NCBI GenBank assembly: GCA_016932475.1
Contig: JAFGCU010000026.1
Location: 28,111-92,110 of the forward strand
Direction: 5' to 3'
DNA from: Anaerolineales bacterium
GTDB taxonomy: Bacteria; Chloroflexota; Anaerolineae; Anaerolineales; RBG-16-64-43
DNA length: 64,000 nt
Position numbers and translations under genes: made by a program. Of the stretch, positions 19,738 through 29,961 are shown one piece after another (within the stretch, counting starts at the first letter, position 1; each line of letters starts with the position of its first letter). The notes under the pieces were generated by a model. That model did not search any database, had not been told where the DNA came from, and worked only from the letters and a program-made list of their open reading frames with translations.

Positions 19738-19802
19738 CAGGGTGGGATGAAGCGGAGACGGCATTCCTGGAGTATCGATCATCTCCGCTTCAACCCACCC
19801 TG
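19738..19802. repeat. palindromic intergenic element, copy B
   Basis: CAGGGTGGGATGAAGCGGAGA (19738-19758) pairs with TCTCCGCTTCAACCCACCCTG (19782-19802), 1 mismatch in 21 bp. Confidence 0.65.
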
Positions 19803-19808
19803 TAGGGA

Positions 19809-21116
19809 TTAATCGGTGACAACCGTCCACCCGGCTTTCTTTGCCCATTGTGTTTTCTCTTCATAGGCCTTTCGTTCCCCTTCGTGGACGACTCCCTCGT
19901 ATTCTTTTTGGCAGATCCGGGCCAGGAAGCTGTTGGTGCCTGCGACGGCCAGGGTGGAAAGCGCGGCCAGGGCCGCGTCTTTCTCGCGCCAATCCGTCTT
20001 CCCCTCAATGATTTGGATCAGCATCGCCGCTTCGGTGGTCAGTGCAATGACCTTCCGTCGGTAGGCCGAGTTTAAAAATTTTACGTACGCGAGGTATAGC
20101 TTACGGAGCTTCTGCGAATCCTCATGATGAAATTCCAGCGCAAAAGCATACCCCATGGCCTTCCGGAATTCCTCTTCCCCATCCAAGATCGTGATCGATT
20201 CACGCAATGCCTGCGGGAGATTCGAAACGCCTTCCATGACGGCGGTCCAACGCGAGGCAAGCCCGTATTTGGCGAATTGCAGCTCCTGTTTCTTTACAGT
20301 CCGAACGGCGTCCGGAATTCCTTTTTCCAATACATTGCGCATCGACCGGCGGAGATGAGCCGCCCGTTGCTGCAAGACATGGCCGCAGATAATGCCCATC
20401 GAAGCCGTGAGTTTGATGTTTTCAAGGATTCCATACCGCAGAATAGCCCGGCCTTGATCGTCGAGGATCAGGATGCCAACCGGAGTTTTTGACGCATCTC
20501 CCTTTTTTGCGTAGACGATTTGAAAGAAGGGTTTCCCGTCTATATTCAGGACCGGTATGTAATCCCGGACCGTTTCCGCTTTCGAGGCGTCCGCCAGCTG
20601 GATCGCCGCCTTGCGCACCAGGGGATACATCCGAAAGGTATTGTCTCGGGTGCGGATATTTATGTTCAATCTAGAAAGCGCAGAGAGCAGGGCGCCCAAT
20701 ATCATCGTTGCCCATAATCCAAATCCAATAAACGCAAACCACTCCGGCCCGGAAGTCCCCGCCGATTTTCCCGAAAGGAACAAATACACCACTGCGTCGC
20801 CGGCAATAAATAACAAACCGGCCGCGAGCAAACCGAAGGTCAGGACCTTTCTATGCGGCAGGCCGATTCCCCTTTGCGTCCAGGGCTTGGCCAGCAATTC
20901 GTAATACATCCTGCGGAAATCCACGGCGTTCTTTTCCGGTTCCGGATACGCCGTGCCGTAATTATTCAGCAGATCAATAATGGAATCCCTGGACGGCCGC
21001 GCCTTCCTGCGTTCGGCCCCGTTCCACTCCTGGGCGCGGTTCATTTGTGCCGACCCCCGTAGATCGATGTCTTTTCCTGATTCTCCATCATCCACCAACT
21101 CTCCTCTTTTATCCAT
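19809..21116 (-). CDS. hypothetical protein with two TM segments and large soluble C-terminal region
   Basis: Long ORF; TMs VLTFGLLAAGLLFIAGDAVVYLFL and WFAFIGFGLWATMILGALLSAL. Start uncertain (21161/21128/21116). Confidence 0.65.
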   Translation of the reverse strand: MDKRGELVDDGESGKDIDLRGSAQMNRAQEWNGAERRKARPSRDSIIDLLNNYGTAYPEPEKNAVDFRRMYYELLAKPWTQRGIGLPHRKVLTFGLLAAGLLFIAGDAVVYLFLSGKSAGTSGPEWFAFIGFGLWATMILGALLSALSRLNINIRTRDNTFRMYPLVRKAAIQLADASKAETVRDYIPVLNIDGKPFFQIVYAKKGDASKTPVGILILDDQGRAILRYGILENIKLTASMGIICGHVLQQRAAHLRRSMRNVLEKGIPDAVRTVKKQELQFAKYGLASRWTAVMEGVSNLPQALRESITILDGEEEFRKAMGYAFALEFHHEDSQKLRKLYLAYVKFLNSAYRRKVIALTTEAAMLIQIIEGKTDWREKDAALAALSTLAVAGTNSFLARICQKEYEGVVHEGERKAYEEKTQWAKKAGWTVVTD

Positions 21117-21203
21117 GGCGGCAGCCATCCATGGAAAACGGACCTCCGTCCGAGGACTCATACAATCGATGGGATTGCGGTGTCCAGTAGATTGGGGGTT
21201 GGA

Positions 21204-22298
21204 TCAGCTTCCGACAAGCCCCGTGCCACGGATGACCGCCGTGACCAACCGCGGACCTGTGGTCAACTGAAGATATTCCTGAGGCCCCCGCTCGGATATC
21301 CGGATGAGATCGGAAATCCTGCCGGAAAGATGAAGCGCCGCGACGATGCCGTCCGCCACCTTCGCAAGAACCACTTTTTCGCCGGATGTCAGCAGTGGGG
21401 ATTCTCCGGCGAGCCAGGCGGAAAAACCGGATGCTCCCACCGTCGCGGGATGGATGGCCATGTTTGCAGTTGCGCCGGCCAGGGACGGATCGAAGACTTC
21501 GCTGCGTTCCCGCAACCCAAAGGCAAAGAATAATCCGCCGCCCATCACCAGTGCGCCGAGCATCAGGATAAAGGGCGTCCCGTTCACGCCGGTCAGGGGT
21601 GTCGATCCGGCGCCGCTCCCGGACCCGGAAACAGGCGCCGCGTTTCCTGTTGGAGAGAGCTGCGCCGCCGGTGTGCCAAGTAACCCCTGCCCAGATGCAG
21701 ACGGTGTGAATATGGGGGCGATCCCCATTCCATCCGCCGTTCCGGAAGCGGTCGGAATCGCGAGGATCCCCGCTGTTTCTGTCGGTGCATTTGTCCTGGT
21801 GGGCCTCGGGGTGGAGGTTGAAGCTACCGGCTGAACCGTATCGGTGGGCGCTTCCGTCCCCGTCAGAGTCGGGGTCGGAGTACAGGTCGGGATGCCGGGG
21901 ATCAAGCCCGCGGTTGGGGTGAGACTGAACGGATAACAATCCGGAGTGCTGGTGGGAGTCGGATTGGGATCGTCAGTGTTCGTTGGAATGGGAGTGTCGG
22001 TTGGGAAGACGGGAGTGTCGGTCGATATGGGTGGATTTGTCGACACGTTTGTCTTGTAGGTTGGAACGTGTGTATTGGGTGGCTTGGGTGTATCGGTTGA
22101 AACAGGCTGGTCTGTTGGTTTGCCCTCTTTGGTTTTTGGATCGTTTTCCCCTAACCCATATACTTCACCCACACCTGTAAATGAAGTAAGACAGACAACC
22201 CCAATAATCAGAAGCACTTGAAGGATTCGTGATAACAATCGCCTTAATGGGACCGGCGCAGAACAGCGAAGAGGCGGAACGCAAGAGGGTTTATCCAT
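21204..22298 (-). CDS. Thr/Pro-rich cell-surface protein with signal peptide, internal TM and C-terminal domain
   Basis: N-terminal hydrophobic stretch, long TDTPxxPT-type low-complexity region, TM TPFILMLGALVMGGGLFFAFGL. Confidence 0.7.
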   Translation of the reverse strand: MDKPSCVPPLRCSAPVPLRRLLSRILQVLLIIGVVCLTSFTGVGEVYGLGENDPKTKEGKPTDQPVSTDTPKPPNTHVPTYKTNVSTNPPISTDTPVFPTDTPIPTNTDDPNPTPTSTPDCYPFSLTPTAGLIPGIPTCTPTPTLTGTEAPTDTVQPVASTSTPRPTRTNAPTETAGILAIPTASGTADGMGIAPIFTPSASGQGLLGTPAAQLSPTGNAAPVSGSGSGAGSTPLTGVNGTPFILMLGALVMGGGLFFAFGLRERSEVFDPSLAGATANMAIHPATVGASGFSAWLAGESPLLTSGEKVVLAKVADGIVAALHLSGRISDLIRISERGPQEYLQLTTGPRLVTAVIRGTGLVGS

Positions 22299-22481
22299 AT
22301 CGCACCCCGCACAATAAAAAAGAGAATTGAAAAGAGGTAAGAAAGATTGTACCCCCTAAAGAGAGAGGAAGTCTCTAAAATGCAAGAATCTTTTGCCCTT
22401 TGTTATTTAGCATCAATTCAAATAAGAATTGTCCGATATGAAAAAACGTAGGGTGGTACATGTGAGATTGGATTTCGTGGT

Positions 22482-22531
22482 AATTGAAAATGCCGACCAC
22501 CGGTCGCTTTCGGAAGTCGGCATTTTCAATT
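22482..22531 (-). terminator. hairpin with 16-bp perfect arms
   Basis: AATTGAAAATGCCGAC (22482-22497) / GTCGGCATTTTCAATT (22516-22531), downstream of the minus-strand LuxR-type gene. Confidence 0.65.
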
Positions 22532-22567
22532 AAGCTCGCTTGCTTAAAAGCAATCCCCCTGGAGCCT

Positions 22568-22822
22568 TTATTGGTACCGCGCCCCCTGGACAAGCGCGCA
22601 GATCTCCGCCTTGCGGGCGACGCCGAATTTGTTGAGGACATGGCGGACGTGGGTTTTAACCGTCTCGGGCGAAACAACCAGGCTTTCCGCCATTTCCCGG
22701 TTGGTGTGGCCGGCGGCGATCAGTGTCAGGACCTCGCGTTCACGCCGGGTCAGCGCGGAATAGGAAACCGCCGCGGTTTCATGAAGCGCATTTTGTGGGA
22801 TCGGATCGATTAGGCGTTCCAT
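22568..22822 (-). CDS. LuxR/NarL-type HTH DNA-binding protein (HTH-only)
   Basis: LTRREREVLTLIAAGHTNREMAESLVVSPETVKTHVRHVLNKFGVARKAEI; 84 aa with no receiver domain. Confidence 0.85.
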   Translation of the reverse strand: MERLIDPIPQNALHETAAVSYSALTRREREVLTLIAAGHTNREMAESLVVSPETVKTHVRHVLNKFGVARKAEICALVQGARYQ

Positions 22823-23082
22823 GGCATCCTCGCAAAGGGTACGGATAGGATTGGATTTTTGAGGTTATGAGAGAATAGCACAAATGTTCTGTGCGGTCAA
22901 TCGCCAGAATAAAGGTTGTGGATGTAGGAAACCCCAGAACTTGGGCTTTACGCAAAGTTCGTTTTTTCGAGGGGGGATGGAGAATTCCAACTGAAATTAG
23001 CCAATACAAAAAATTTTAAAAACACCACTGCGGGAAGTTTTTTTTACAGGATGGGGAAAAACCCTTAATCCCGGTCTCCGTC

Positions 23083-23110
23083 TTGACAGCTTCGTTCAAT
23101 GGGATATACT
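23083..23110 (+). promoter_or_regulatory. sigma70-like promoter of the T-box/trpB unit
   Basis: TTGACA (23083-23088), 16-bp spacer, TATACT (23105-23110). Confidence 0.75.
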
Positions 23111-23116
23111 CTCGTT

Positions 23117-23441
23117 CCAACCGATAAAAAAACAACGTTGATGAGGACGAGTACGCGACGTGCGCGCCTCAGAGAGCCGGTGTAAAGGTGGAAAACCGGC
23201 GGCAGCGCAGACGCGGAATGGACCTCGGAGTTGCAGGGCGATGGCGAAAGCCGTAGCCCGCGCCGGAACCGCCACCGTTATCAGGCGGGGGGCTGTTCGG
23301 ATAATTCCCGGGCACCCCAACGAGTGAGGCTGGCAAACCAAACCCTGCACATTCACGCAGGGTTTTGTGTTTCCCGAACAGGCCGAACTTGGGTGGCACC
23401 ACGAGCGAAAAGCCCGTCCCAAGAAGTGGACGGGCTTTTTA
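23117..23441 (+). promoter_or_regulatory. T-box leader, apparent tRNA-Trp (UGG) specifier
   Basis: AGAGAGCCGGTG distal stem I-like sequence, GAA-TGG-ACCTCGGAG specifier region (TGG 23219-23221), canonical T-box GGGTGGCACCACG (23391-23403), then terminator AAAAGCCCGTCC/GGACGGGCTTTT (23408-23439). Confidence 0.88.
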
Positions 23442-23538
23442 ATTTCCACAGAGCGCGCCAAAGCTCTGATTTCTCAGGCGGAATCCGCCGCCAAGATTCA
23501 TCCGCCGGTCATCCAACTCTTGCTCCAGGAGGAAACGC

Positions 23539-24909
23539 ATGGAAACCACGAAATTCCTATTAGGGGAAAAAGACGTCCCGAAGGCTTGGTACAACATCCA
23601 GGCCGATCTGCCGTTTAAAATCCCGCCGCCGCTGCACCCCGTCACGCTCGAGCCGATCACGCCGGAATTTCTCTCGGTGCTCTTCCCGATGAGCTTGATC
23701 ATGCAGGAAGTCAGCCCCGAACGGTACATTGAGATCCCGGAGCCCGTGCGCTACATCTACGAGCTTTGGCGTCCGACGCCGATGATCCGGGCGCGGCGGC
23801 TGGAACTCGCGCTCGATACGCCGGCCCACATCTATTTCAAATACGAAGGCGCCAGCCCGGTCGGCTCCCACAAGCCGAACACCGCGGTGGCGCAGGCCTA
23901 CTACAACAAGGAAGCCGGGACCAAGGCGCTGACGACCGAAACCGGCGCCGGCCAGTGGGGCTCGGCCCTGGCGATGGCCTGCCATTTCTTCGGCATCGAC
24001 CTGGAAGTCTACATGGTCAAGGTCTCGTTCCAACAGAAGCCCTACCGGCGCGTGATGATGGAGAACTTCGGCGCAAAAGTGTTTGCCAGCCCGACCGATC
24101 GGACCGACTGCGGCCGCGCGCTTTTGGCGAAGGATCCGCAAAGCGGAGGCTCTCTGGGCGTGGCCATATCCGAGGCGGTGGAAGTCGCCGCAAAATCCGG
24201 CGGGCTGAAGAAGTACTCGCTCGGCTCGGTGCTCAACCACGTGCTCATGCACCAGACGGTGGTCGGCGAGGAAAGCCTCAAGCAGATGGAGATGGCCGGC
24301 GAGTATCCGGACGTGGTGATCGGTTGCGTTGGAGGCGGCAGCAACTTCGCCGGATTCTCCTTCCCCTTCATCCGTGAAAACCTCACCAAGGGCAAGAAAA
24401 CCCGCGTGGTCGCGGTGGAGCCGATGGCTTGTCCGACGATGACCAAGGGTCTGTACGCCTATGATTACGGGGATATGGCGATGATGGCGCCGGTGGTTAA
24501 GATGGAGACGCTCGGGCATGGTTTCATTCCGCCCTCCATCCACGCCGGCGGCCTGCGCTATCACGGCATGGCGCCGCTGGTCTCGGGCCTGCATGCCAAC
24601 AAATACATCGAGGCCGTGGCGGTCAAGCAATTGCCCACTTTTGAGGCGGCCAAGCTGTTCCTCTCCACCGAGGGCATGCTTCCGGCTCCGGAAACCGCGC
24701 ACGCGATCCGGGTGGCCATCGATGAAGCCCTGGAAGCCAAGAAGACCGGCCAGAAGAAAGTCATCGCCTTCAACTTCTCCGGCCACGGCTTCCTCGACCT
24801 TGGCTCTTATGATGTTTTCAATCACGGCGGATTGGAAGATTACGAATATCCGCTGGAAGCGATCGCCGAGGCGGAGAAGGATCTGCCGAAGGTCAAGAAC
24901 GGATCGTAG
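23539..24909 (+). CDS. trpB: TrpB-like (TrpB2) tryptophan synthase beta chain
   Basis: [13 protein letters not shown] (PLP Lys region), [24 protein letters not shown]. Confidence 0.92.
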   Translation: METTKFLLGEKDVPKAWYNIQADLPFKIPPPLHPVTLEPITPEFLSVLFPMSLIMQEVSPERYIEIPEPVRYIYELWRPTPMIRARRLELALDTPAHIYFKYEGASPVGSHKPNTAVAQAYYNKEAGTKALTTETGAGQWGSALAMACHFFGIDLEVYMVKVSFQQKPYRRVMMENFGAKVFASPTDRTDCGRALLAKDPQSGGSLGVAISEAVEVAAKSGGLKKYSLGSVLNHVLMHQTVVGEESLKQMEMAGEYPDVVIGCVGGGSNFAGFSFPFIRENLTKGKKTRVVAVEPMACPTMTKGLYAYDYGDMAMMAPVVKMETLGHGFIPPSIHAGGLRYHGMAPLVSGLHANKYIEAVAVKQLPTFEAAKLFLSTEGMLPAPETAHAIRVAIDEALEAKKTGQKKVIAFNFSGHGFLDLGSYDVFNHGGLEDYEYPLEAIAEAEKDLPKVKNGS

Positions 24910-24948
24910 TCCCCGGCATTTTCCCGAGGGAGGGAAGGTAATTTAGGA

Positions 24949-24976
24949 GGACACGCCGCCCGCGGGCGGCGTGTCC
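24949..24976 (+). terminator. rho-independent terminator-like hairpin
   Basis: GGACACGCCGCC cgcg GGCGGCGTGTCC followed by a short gap and a T/A-rich run. Confidence 0.7.
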
Positions 24977-25091
24977 GTTTAAAAAAACCTTTTCCCGCCG
25001 AGCCCGCCCTGGTCGGGCTGGGCCAGGGTCGCAAAGAACGCAAATAATTATTACTCCTTGGCGCCCTTCGCGGCTTCGCGGTGAAAAGGCT

Positions 25092-26411
25092 TTAACCTTC
25101 GCTTTTCAGTTCCGGCGGGATCGGGGTCACCAGCACCTTGTCCACCCGGCGCTGGTCCATATCCATCACTTCGAAGCGGAAACCGCCCCATTCGAGATGA
25201 TCCCCGGGATGCGGCACCTCGCCGAGTTTGGTCATCATGAATCCGCCGACGGTTTGAAACGTCCCGTCTTCTTCGTCGGGGAGATGGTCTATGTCAAGCC
25301 TGTCTTTCATCTCTTCTATGCTGAGCGCGCCGCCCATCAGCCAGGAACCATCCTCGCGCAACATGACCTCCGGTTCGTCCGGCTCGCCCTTGGCGGGCAG
25401 ATCCCCGACGATCGCCTCGAGGATATCGGTGCTCGTGATCACGCCGGCGATGCTGCCGAATTCATCAGTGACCATGGCGTAGTGCTCGCCGGTCTCCTTG
25501 AATTGCGAGAGAGCCTGCAGCGCCTCGGCGCTCTCCGGGATGAATAACGGCGCGCGGAGCAGCTTGCGCAGATCCGGCGGCTCGCAGGAGAACCCCTGGG
25601 CCAGAAGGTCTTTGGTGTGGAGAATTCCGATCACGTTGTCCAGCTCGCCCTGCGCCACCGGGAAACGGGTGCGATGGCTGTTGAGAATCTGGTCGTGGAG
25701 GACTCTCGTCGGTTCGTCCAGATCGATCCAGTCGATGTCCGGGCGCGGCGTCATGAGCGCGCCCACCCGCTGGCCGCCGAGTCGGAAAACTCCTTCCACC
25801 ATCTCCTGCTCGGCTTCTTCGAACACGCCCGCCTGAGTCCCCTGCTCGATCAGGAAATTGATTTCATCCTCGGTCACGGGCGGTTCGGCGGCGGGCTGGA
25901 TGCCGAGCATCCGGACGATGAGGTTGGTGGATCCGGCCAGAACGCGGACCAGCGGGGAAGCCAGGTTCGACAGCGTGTGCATCGGGCCGGCCATCCACAT
26001 CGCCAGCCGCTCGGAGGAATGCAGTGCCAGCTGCTTGGGCACCAGTTCGCCGATCACCAGGGTCAGGAAAGTGACCGCCAGCACGACCAGCGTGAAGGCG
26101 ATCGCTTCGGAATAGGGGGCGAGCAGGGGGACGGCGGCGAGCCATTCCGCAAGCTTGCGGGCGAGCGTCGCGCCGCCGATTGCGCCGGTCAGCGTCCCGA
26201 TAAGCGTGATGCCGATCTGGATCGTGGCCAGGAACCGGTCCGGGTGTTCCGCCAGGGCCAGCACGTTCCGCGCGCTCTCATTACCGTTATCCGCAAGCGG
26301 CTGCAGGCGGGATTTTCGCGCGGATACCATCGCGAATTCCGACATTGAAAAAACGCCGTTGAGCACGATCAAGACGAGCAGGATGATGATTTCGAGCGCG
26401 AACCCTTCCAT
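25092..26411 (-). CDS. CNNM/CorC (hemolysin-C family) transporter with CBS domains
   Basis: N-terminal CNNM TM domain (LIVLNGVFSMSEFAMVSARKSRLQ), CBS pair (GALMTPRPDIDWID...), CorC_HlyC C-terminal domain. Confidence 0.87.
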   Translation of the reverse strand: MEGFALEIIILLVLIVLNGVFSMSEFAMVSARKSRLQPLADNGNESARNVLALAEHPDRFLATIQIGITLIGTLTGAIGGATLARKLAEWLAAVPLLAPYSEAIAFTLVVLAVTFLTLVIGELVPKQLALHSSERLAMWMAGPMHTLSNLASPLVRVLAGSTNLIVRMLGIQPAAEPPVTEDEINFLIEQGTQAGVFEEAEQEMVEGVFRLGGQRVGALMTPRPDIDWIDLDEPTRVLHDQILNSHRTRFPVAQGELDNVIGILHTKDLLAQGFSCEPPDLRKLLRAPLFIPESAEALQALSQFKETGEHYAMVTDEFGSIAGVITSTDILEAIVGDLPAKGEPDEPEVMLREDGSWLMGGALSIEEMKDRLDIDHLPDEEDGTFQTVGGFMMTKLGEVPHPGDHLEWGGFRFEVMDMDQRRVDKVLVTPIPPELKSEG

Positions 26412-26477
26412 ACCGGAAATTCTAGCATAAGTGCGGATGGAGGGCGTTCTCCCGGGAGGCGGGTCTGGAATTCGGGC

Positions 26478-29036
26478 CTAGACCGAGGCGGCGGGGACGG
26501 TGAAGTGGAATGTGGATCCCTTGTGCAGTTCGCTTTCGAACCAGATTTTCCCGCCGTGCATCTCCACGAGATTCCGGGTGATGTGCAGGCCGAGCCCGGT
26601 GCCCGGCAGATCTCGCACCGTCCCGTCTTCCGAACGGAAGAATTTCTGGAAGATGCTTTTCTGTTCCTGCAGCGCAATCCCCAGGCCGCTGTCCTGGATG
26701 CAGCAATGGACGACTTCCGGCGGACCGGCCGGATCCCAGCGGTTGGGGGAGTGTTCGGCGGCGATCCGGAGCGAGCCGCCGTGCGGCGTGTATTTGTGGG
26801 CGTTGCTGATCAGGTTGGTGAGGATCTGGATCAGGCGCCCGCGGTCCACCCACACCGGCGGAAGGTCGGAGGGGATTTCCAGCGCCAGCTTCTGCTCCTT
26901 GCCCTCGATCAGGGAGCGCAGCGCCTCGATCACTTCCTCCAACGCGGGTGCGAGCGCCACCGCCGCAAATTCGAGCTTTAACCGGCCGGATTCGATCCGG
27001 GAAACGTCGTTCAGGTCCGAAACCAGCGCCGCCATCCGGTCGACATTCAGCCGGATGGTGGCGAGGAAGTTCGCCTGCGACTGGCTGACCGGACCGACGG
27101 CTCCCTGCGCCACCAGGTCGGTGTATCCGCGGATGGAAGTCATCGGAGTCTTCAACTCGTGGGCGACAAAGGAGATGAATTCGCTCTTGGCCTGGTTGGC
27201 GTTGCGCACTTCGGTGTAGAGCCGGGTGTTTGAAATCGCGATGGCTGCATGCGACGCCATCCGCTGCAGGAATGCCGTTACGGCGGGCGGGAATGCGTTG
27301 TCCGAATACGATTCGAGCAGCAGTACCCCGAGGGTCCGGGTGTTGCGGCGGATCGGCAGGTACAGGGCCGTCCTGCCGGCGGCAAGCAAACCCGGCACGG
27401 CGGCTCCATCCGCCCGGCGGATGACCGGTTCTCCGGACCGGATGGATTCGTGGAAACCGGCCGAGCCGGCCGGAAGCCGGCATTTTTCCTCCGGCCCGGC
27501 GCCTTCCGGATACCCCACGGCCGCTTCCATTTCCAATTCCTCGCCGATGAGGAGGGCGGCCAGCCCGGCGGCGGCTTCCGCGTAGCGGACCGCCCAGTCT
27601 AGGGTGATCGCCATCGCTTCGGCGGGATCCGAAACGCTGTTTAATTCCTGGTCCAGATTCTGAAGCGAGGTCAGTTCCTCCGCCAGCGCGGCGGATTCGG
27701 CATCCGCGGGCTCATGCGACCGGATTCTATCCAGCGCGGCGACCGCGAGCGCGGCATACTCGTGAAGCAGAATCCGTTCGATTTCCTGCGGCGGTGCGGC
27801 CCGCAGCGGATTCCAAAACACGATCCATCCGGTTATTCGTTCCTTCACCCGCAGCGGCAGGGAAACAGCGCACAGAAACGGCGCGCCGCCCGGACGGGTG
27901 AGGGCGCGGAATGGATCGTCTTCGGGCAGGGTCTCTGCGAATGTCAGCTGATCGCCCGCCGCGGATCTGGCAAAGGGGTGATCCACCCCGAGGGGCGGAA
28001 AACCGTCGGACACATCCGTGGCGCCGGATTGGCGCGCGAGAGTCCATAGCCCGGACGGCGTGGGGAGGAGCAACAGGGCGGCCTGGCAGGGGAGGAGTTC
28101 GCGCGCGCCGGCAAGGATGGAATCGGAAAGATGATCCCGGGTCGCCGCGCCGAGGATCCGGCGCGAAGCGCGCAGCAGGTTCGCCAGCAGCGCCGCCTGG
28201 CGGGCGGCTTCTTTCTCCAGCCGGGCTTTGGCAATCGCCGGACCCGCAATCTCGGCCACCGAAATAAGCAGCGACTGTTCGGGCGGCGTGAAGGGCGCCC
28301 CGCGCGCCAGCAGGATCGCGCCGATGGTGGATGCCCCCGCCGATAGCGGCAACCCGGCCCAGGCCGTCGTCGGCTCGCGCTCGGGGAGTTCGTGCATCCG
28401 GCAGGCTTCGGAATAATCCTCCACCACCAGCGGGCGTCCGCTGCGGACGACCACGCCGGCCAGATCCTCCGCGGCGGGGAAGGGCAAACCTTCCCGATCG
28501 ACGCGGCGGGAACCGTTCTCAGAATAAAAAACGTAGTACAACACGCCGGAATTCTCCTCCGCCAGAGCGATGCGGAAGGAAACCGCCGGTATCCGGCGCA
28601 GGATTTGAGACGAGATCAATTCCAAAAGAACGTCGAGGTCGGATGTCGAGTGAAAGGTGAGAGTCAGGCGCAGGAGCAGATCCTGCGGATCCCCGGAGGG
28701 GCCGGTTTCCCGCGCAGGCAATTCCTCTGCGAAGGAAATTCCCGGCGGCGTTTCCGAATTGCCTTCACAGGCGGTTTCGGACTTTTGGGAACGGGGGGAT
28801 TTTCGCTCTGGAGATGTGCTGAGCTGCCGGCGGAGCCATTGCCGCACCGGCAGGAGGATCAGCGCAAACCCCAGGAGGGATCCCGCAGGGATAAGCGGAT
28901 GCGCATTCGGAACCGCCGCAGTCAGCAGCAGCGTGCAGCCGATCACCACCAACCCGTAGCCGGCGTCCAGGAAGAACGCGTATCCATCGGATATCGGGCG
29001 GCCAGGCTCGATCGGGTGATCTCCCGCGGCATTCAT
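26478..29036 (-). CDS. GAF-domain sensor histidine kinase
   Basis: HisKA box SEFISFVAHELKTPMTSIRGYTDLV, HATPase GTGLGLHITRNLVEMHGGKIWFES; N-terminal TM and repeated GAF-like regions. Confidence 0.87.
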   Translation of the reverse strand: MNAAGDHPIEPGRPISDGYAFFLDAGYGLVVIGCTLLLTAAVPNAHPLIPAGSLLGFALILLPVRQWLRRQLSTSPERKSPRSQKSETACEGNSETPPGISFAEELPARETGPSGDPQDLLLRLTLTFHSTSDLDVLLELISSQILRRIPAVSFRIALAEENSGVLYYVFYSENGSRRVDREGLPFPAAEDLAGVVVRSGRPLVVEDYSEACRMHELPEREPTTAWAGLPLSAGASTIGAILLARGAPFTPPEQSLLISVAEIAGPAIAKARLEKEAARQAALLANLLRASRRILGAATRDHLSDSILAGARELLPCQAALLLLPTPSGLWTLARQSGATDVSDGFPPLGVDHPFARSAAGDQLTFAETLPEDDPFRALTRPGGAPFLCAVSLPLRVKERITGWIVFWNPLRAAPPQEIERILLHEYAALAVAALDRIRSHEPADAESAALAEELTSLQNLDQELNSVSDPAEAMAITLDWAVRYAEAAAGLAALLIGEELEMEAAVGYPEGAGPEEKCRLPAGSAGFHESIRSGEPVIRRADGAAVPGLLAAGRTALYLPIRRNTRTLGVLLLESYSDNAFPPAVTAFLQRMASHAAIAISNTRLYTEVRNANQAKSEFISFVAHELKTPMTSIRGYTDLVAQGAVGPVSQSQANFLATIRLNVDRMAALVSDLNDVSRIESGRLKLEFAAVALAPALEEVIEALRSLIEGKEQKLALEIPSDLPPVWVDRGRLIQILTNLISNAHKYTPHGGSLRIAAEHSPNRWDPAGPPEVVHCCIQDSGLGIALQEQKSIFQKFFRSEDGTVRDLPGTGLGLHITRNLVEMHGGKIWFESELHKGSTFHFTVPAASV

Positions 29037-29322
29037 ATTCGGATATTTTACCGGAATGGCCGATCCCGCACCGGTCCGGGAGTGGATTTAATCAGGGCGC
29101 GCGAGGGTGATGGTTACCGGCCTCTCGAGAGAAGACCCGAGTAGGCAGGCCTATCGTGGAACAATCGTCAGAAAAGAACGGATTTCCTATGAATAAAGGA
29201 AAAAACCCAAAAAATCATGCAAATCCTGTCAAACGATCGTTTTCCGCCGGAAAAAAGGCTTTGATACAATACCCACGCTCAAGCCGGGATTCCGCCGGCC
29301 GGAACCAGGTTAAGTATTCCCG

Positions 29323-29961
29323 ATGAAGTTGATCCTCGCGTCCGTTTCCCCGCGCCGGCGGGAGCTCCTGAGGCAATGCGGCATCGATTGCGACGTGATG
29401 CCCGTTTCCGCCGATGAACTTGCCTGGGAGGGCGAGACTCCCGGGGAGACGGCCCTGCGCCTCGCCCGCGAAAAGGGCCGTTTGGCGTTGGAACGCATGG
29501 AAGGGCGCGCGGGATTGATCCTCGCCGCGGATACCGTCGTGGCCGACGGGGGACAATTGCTCGGCAAGCCCCGCGATATTATTCAGGCGGAGGCGTTTCT
29601 TCTGCAGTTGCGCGGACGCGAGCACCGGGTGATCACCGGCGTATGCCTGCTGCGCGCGCCGGGAGGCGTCGAAAAAACCGATCTGGCGGTCACCGCCGTC
29701 CGCATGCGGGAGTATTCCCCGGCCGAGCTGGCGGAGTATCTGGCGAGCGGCGATGCGCTGGATAAGGCGGGGGCGTATGCGATCCAGCATCCGTCCTTCC
29801 GTCCGGTCGAATCGATCGCCGGATGTTACACTAACGTGGTCGGGCTTCCCCTTTGCCGCGTGTACGCGCTGCTCGAAGCCGCGGGGGAAACTCCGGATCG
29901 TCCGCTGCCGGATGGCTGCCGGACGGGCGGCGCGTGCGGCTTTGCCCGGCTTCCGGAATGA
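29323..29961 (+). CDS. maf: Maf nucleotide pyrophosphatase
   Basis: LILASVSPRRRELLRQCGI, ADTVVADGGQLLGKPRD, GKAGAYAIQ-like motif. Confidence 0.92.
   Translation: MKLILASVSPRRRELLRQCGIDCDVMPVSADELAWEGETPGETALRLAREKGRLALERMEGRAGLILAADTVVADGGQLLGKPRDIIQAEAFLLQLRGREHRVITGVCLLRAPGGVEKTDLAVTAVRMREYSPAELAEYLASGDALDKAGAYAIQHPSFRPVESIAGCYTNVVGLPLCRVYALLEAAGETPDRPLPDGCRTGGACGFARLPE

Noticed and set aside
23560-24825. 421-aa minus-strand ORF antisense to trpB
   Set aside because: His/Arg/Gly-rich shadow reading frame typical of high-GC antisense. The opposite strand has clear TrpB motifs.
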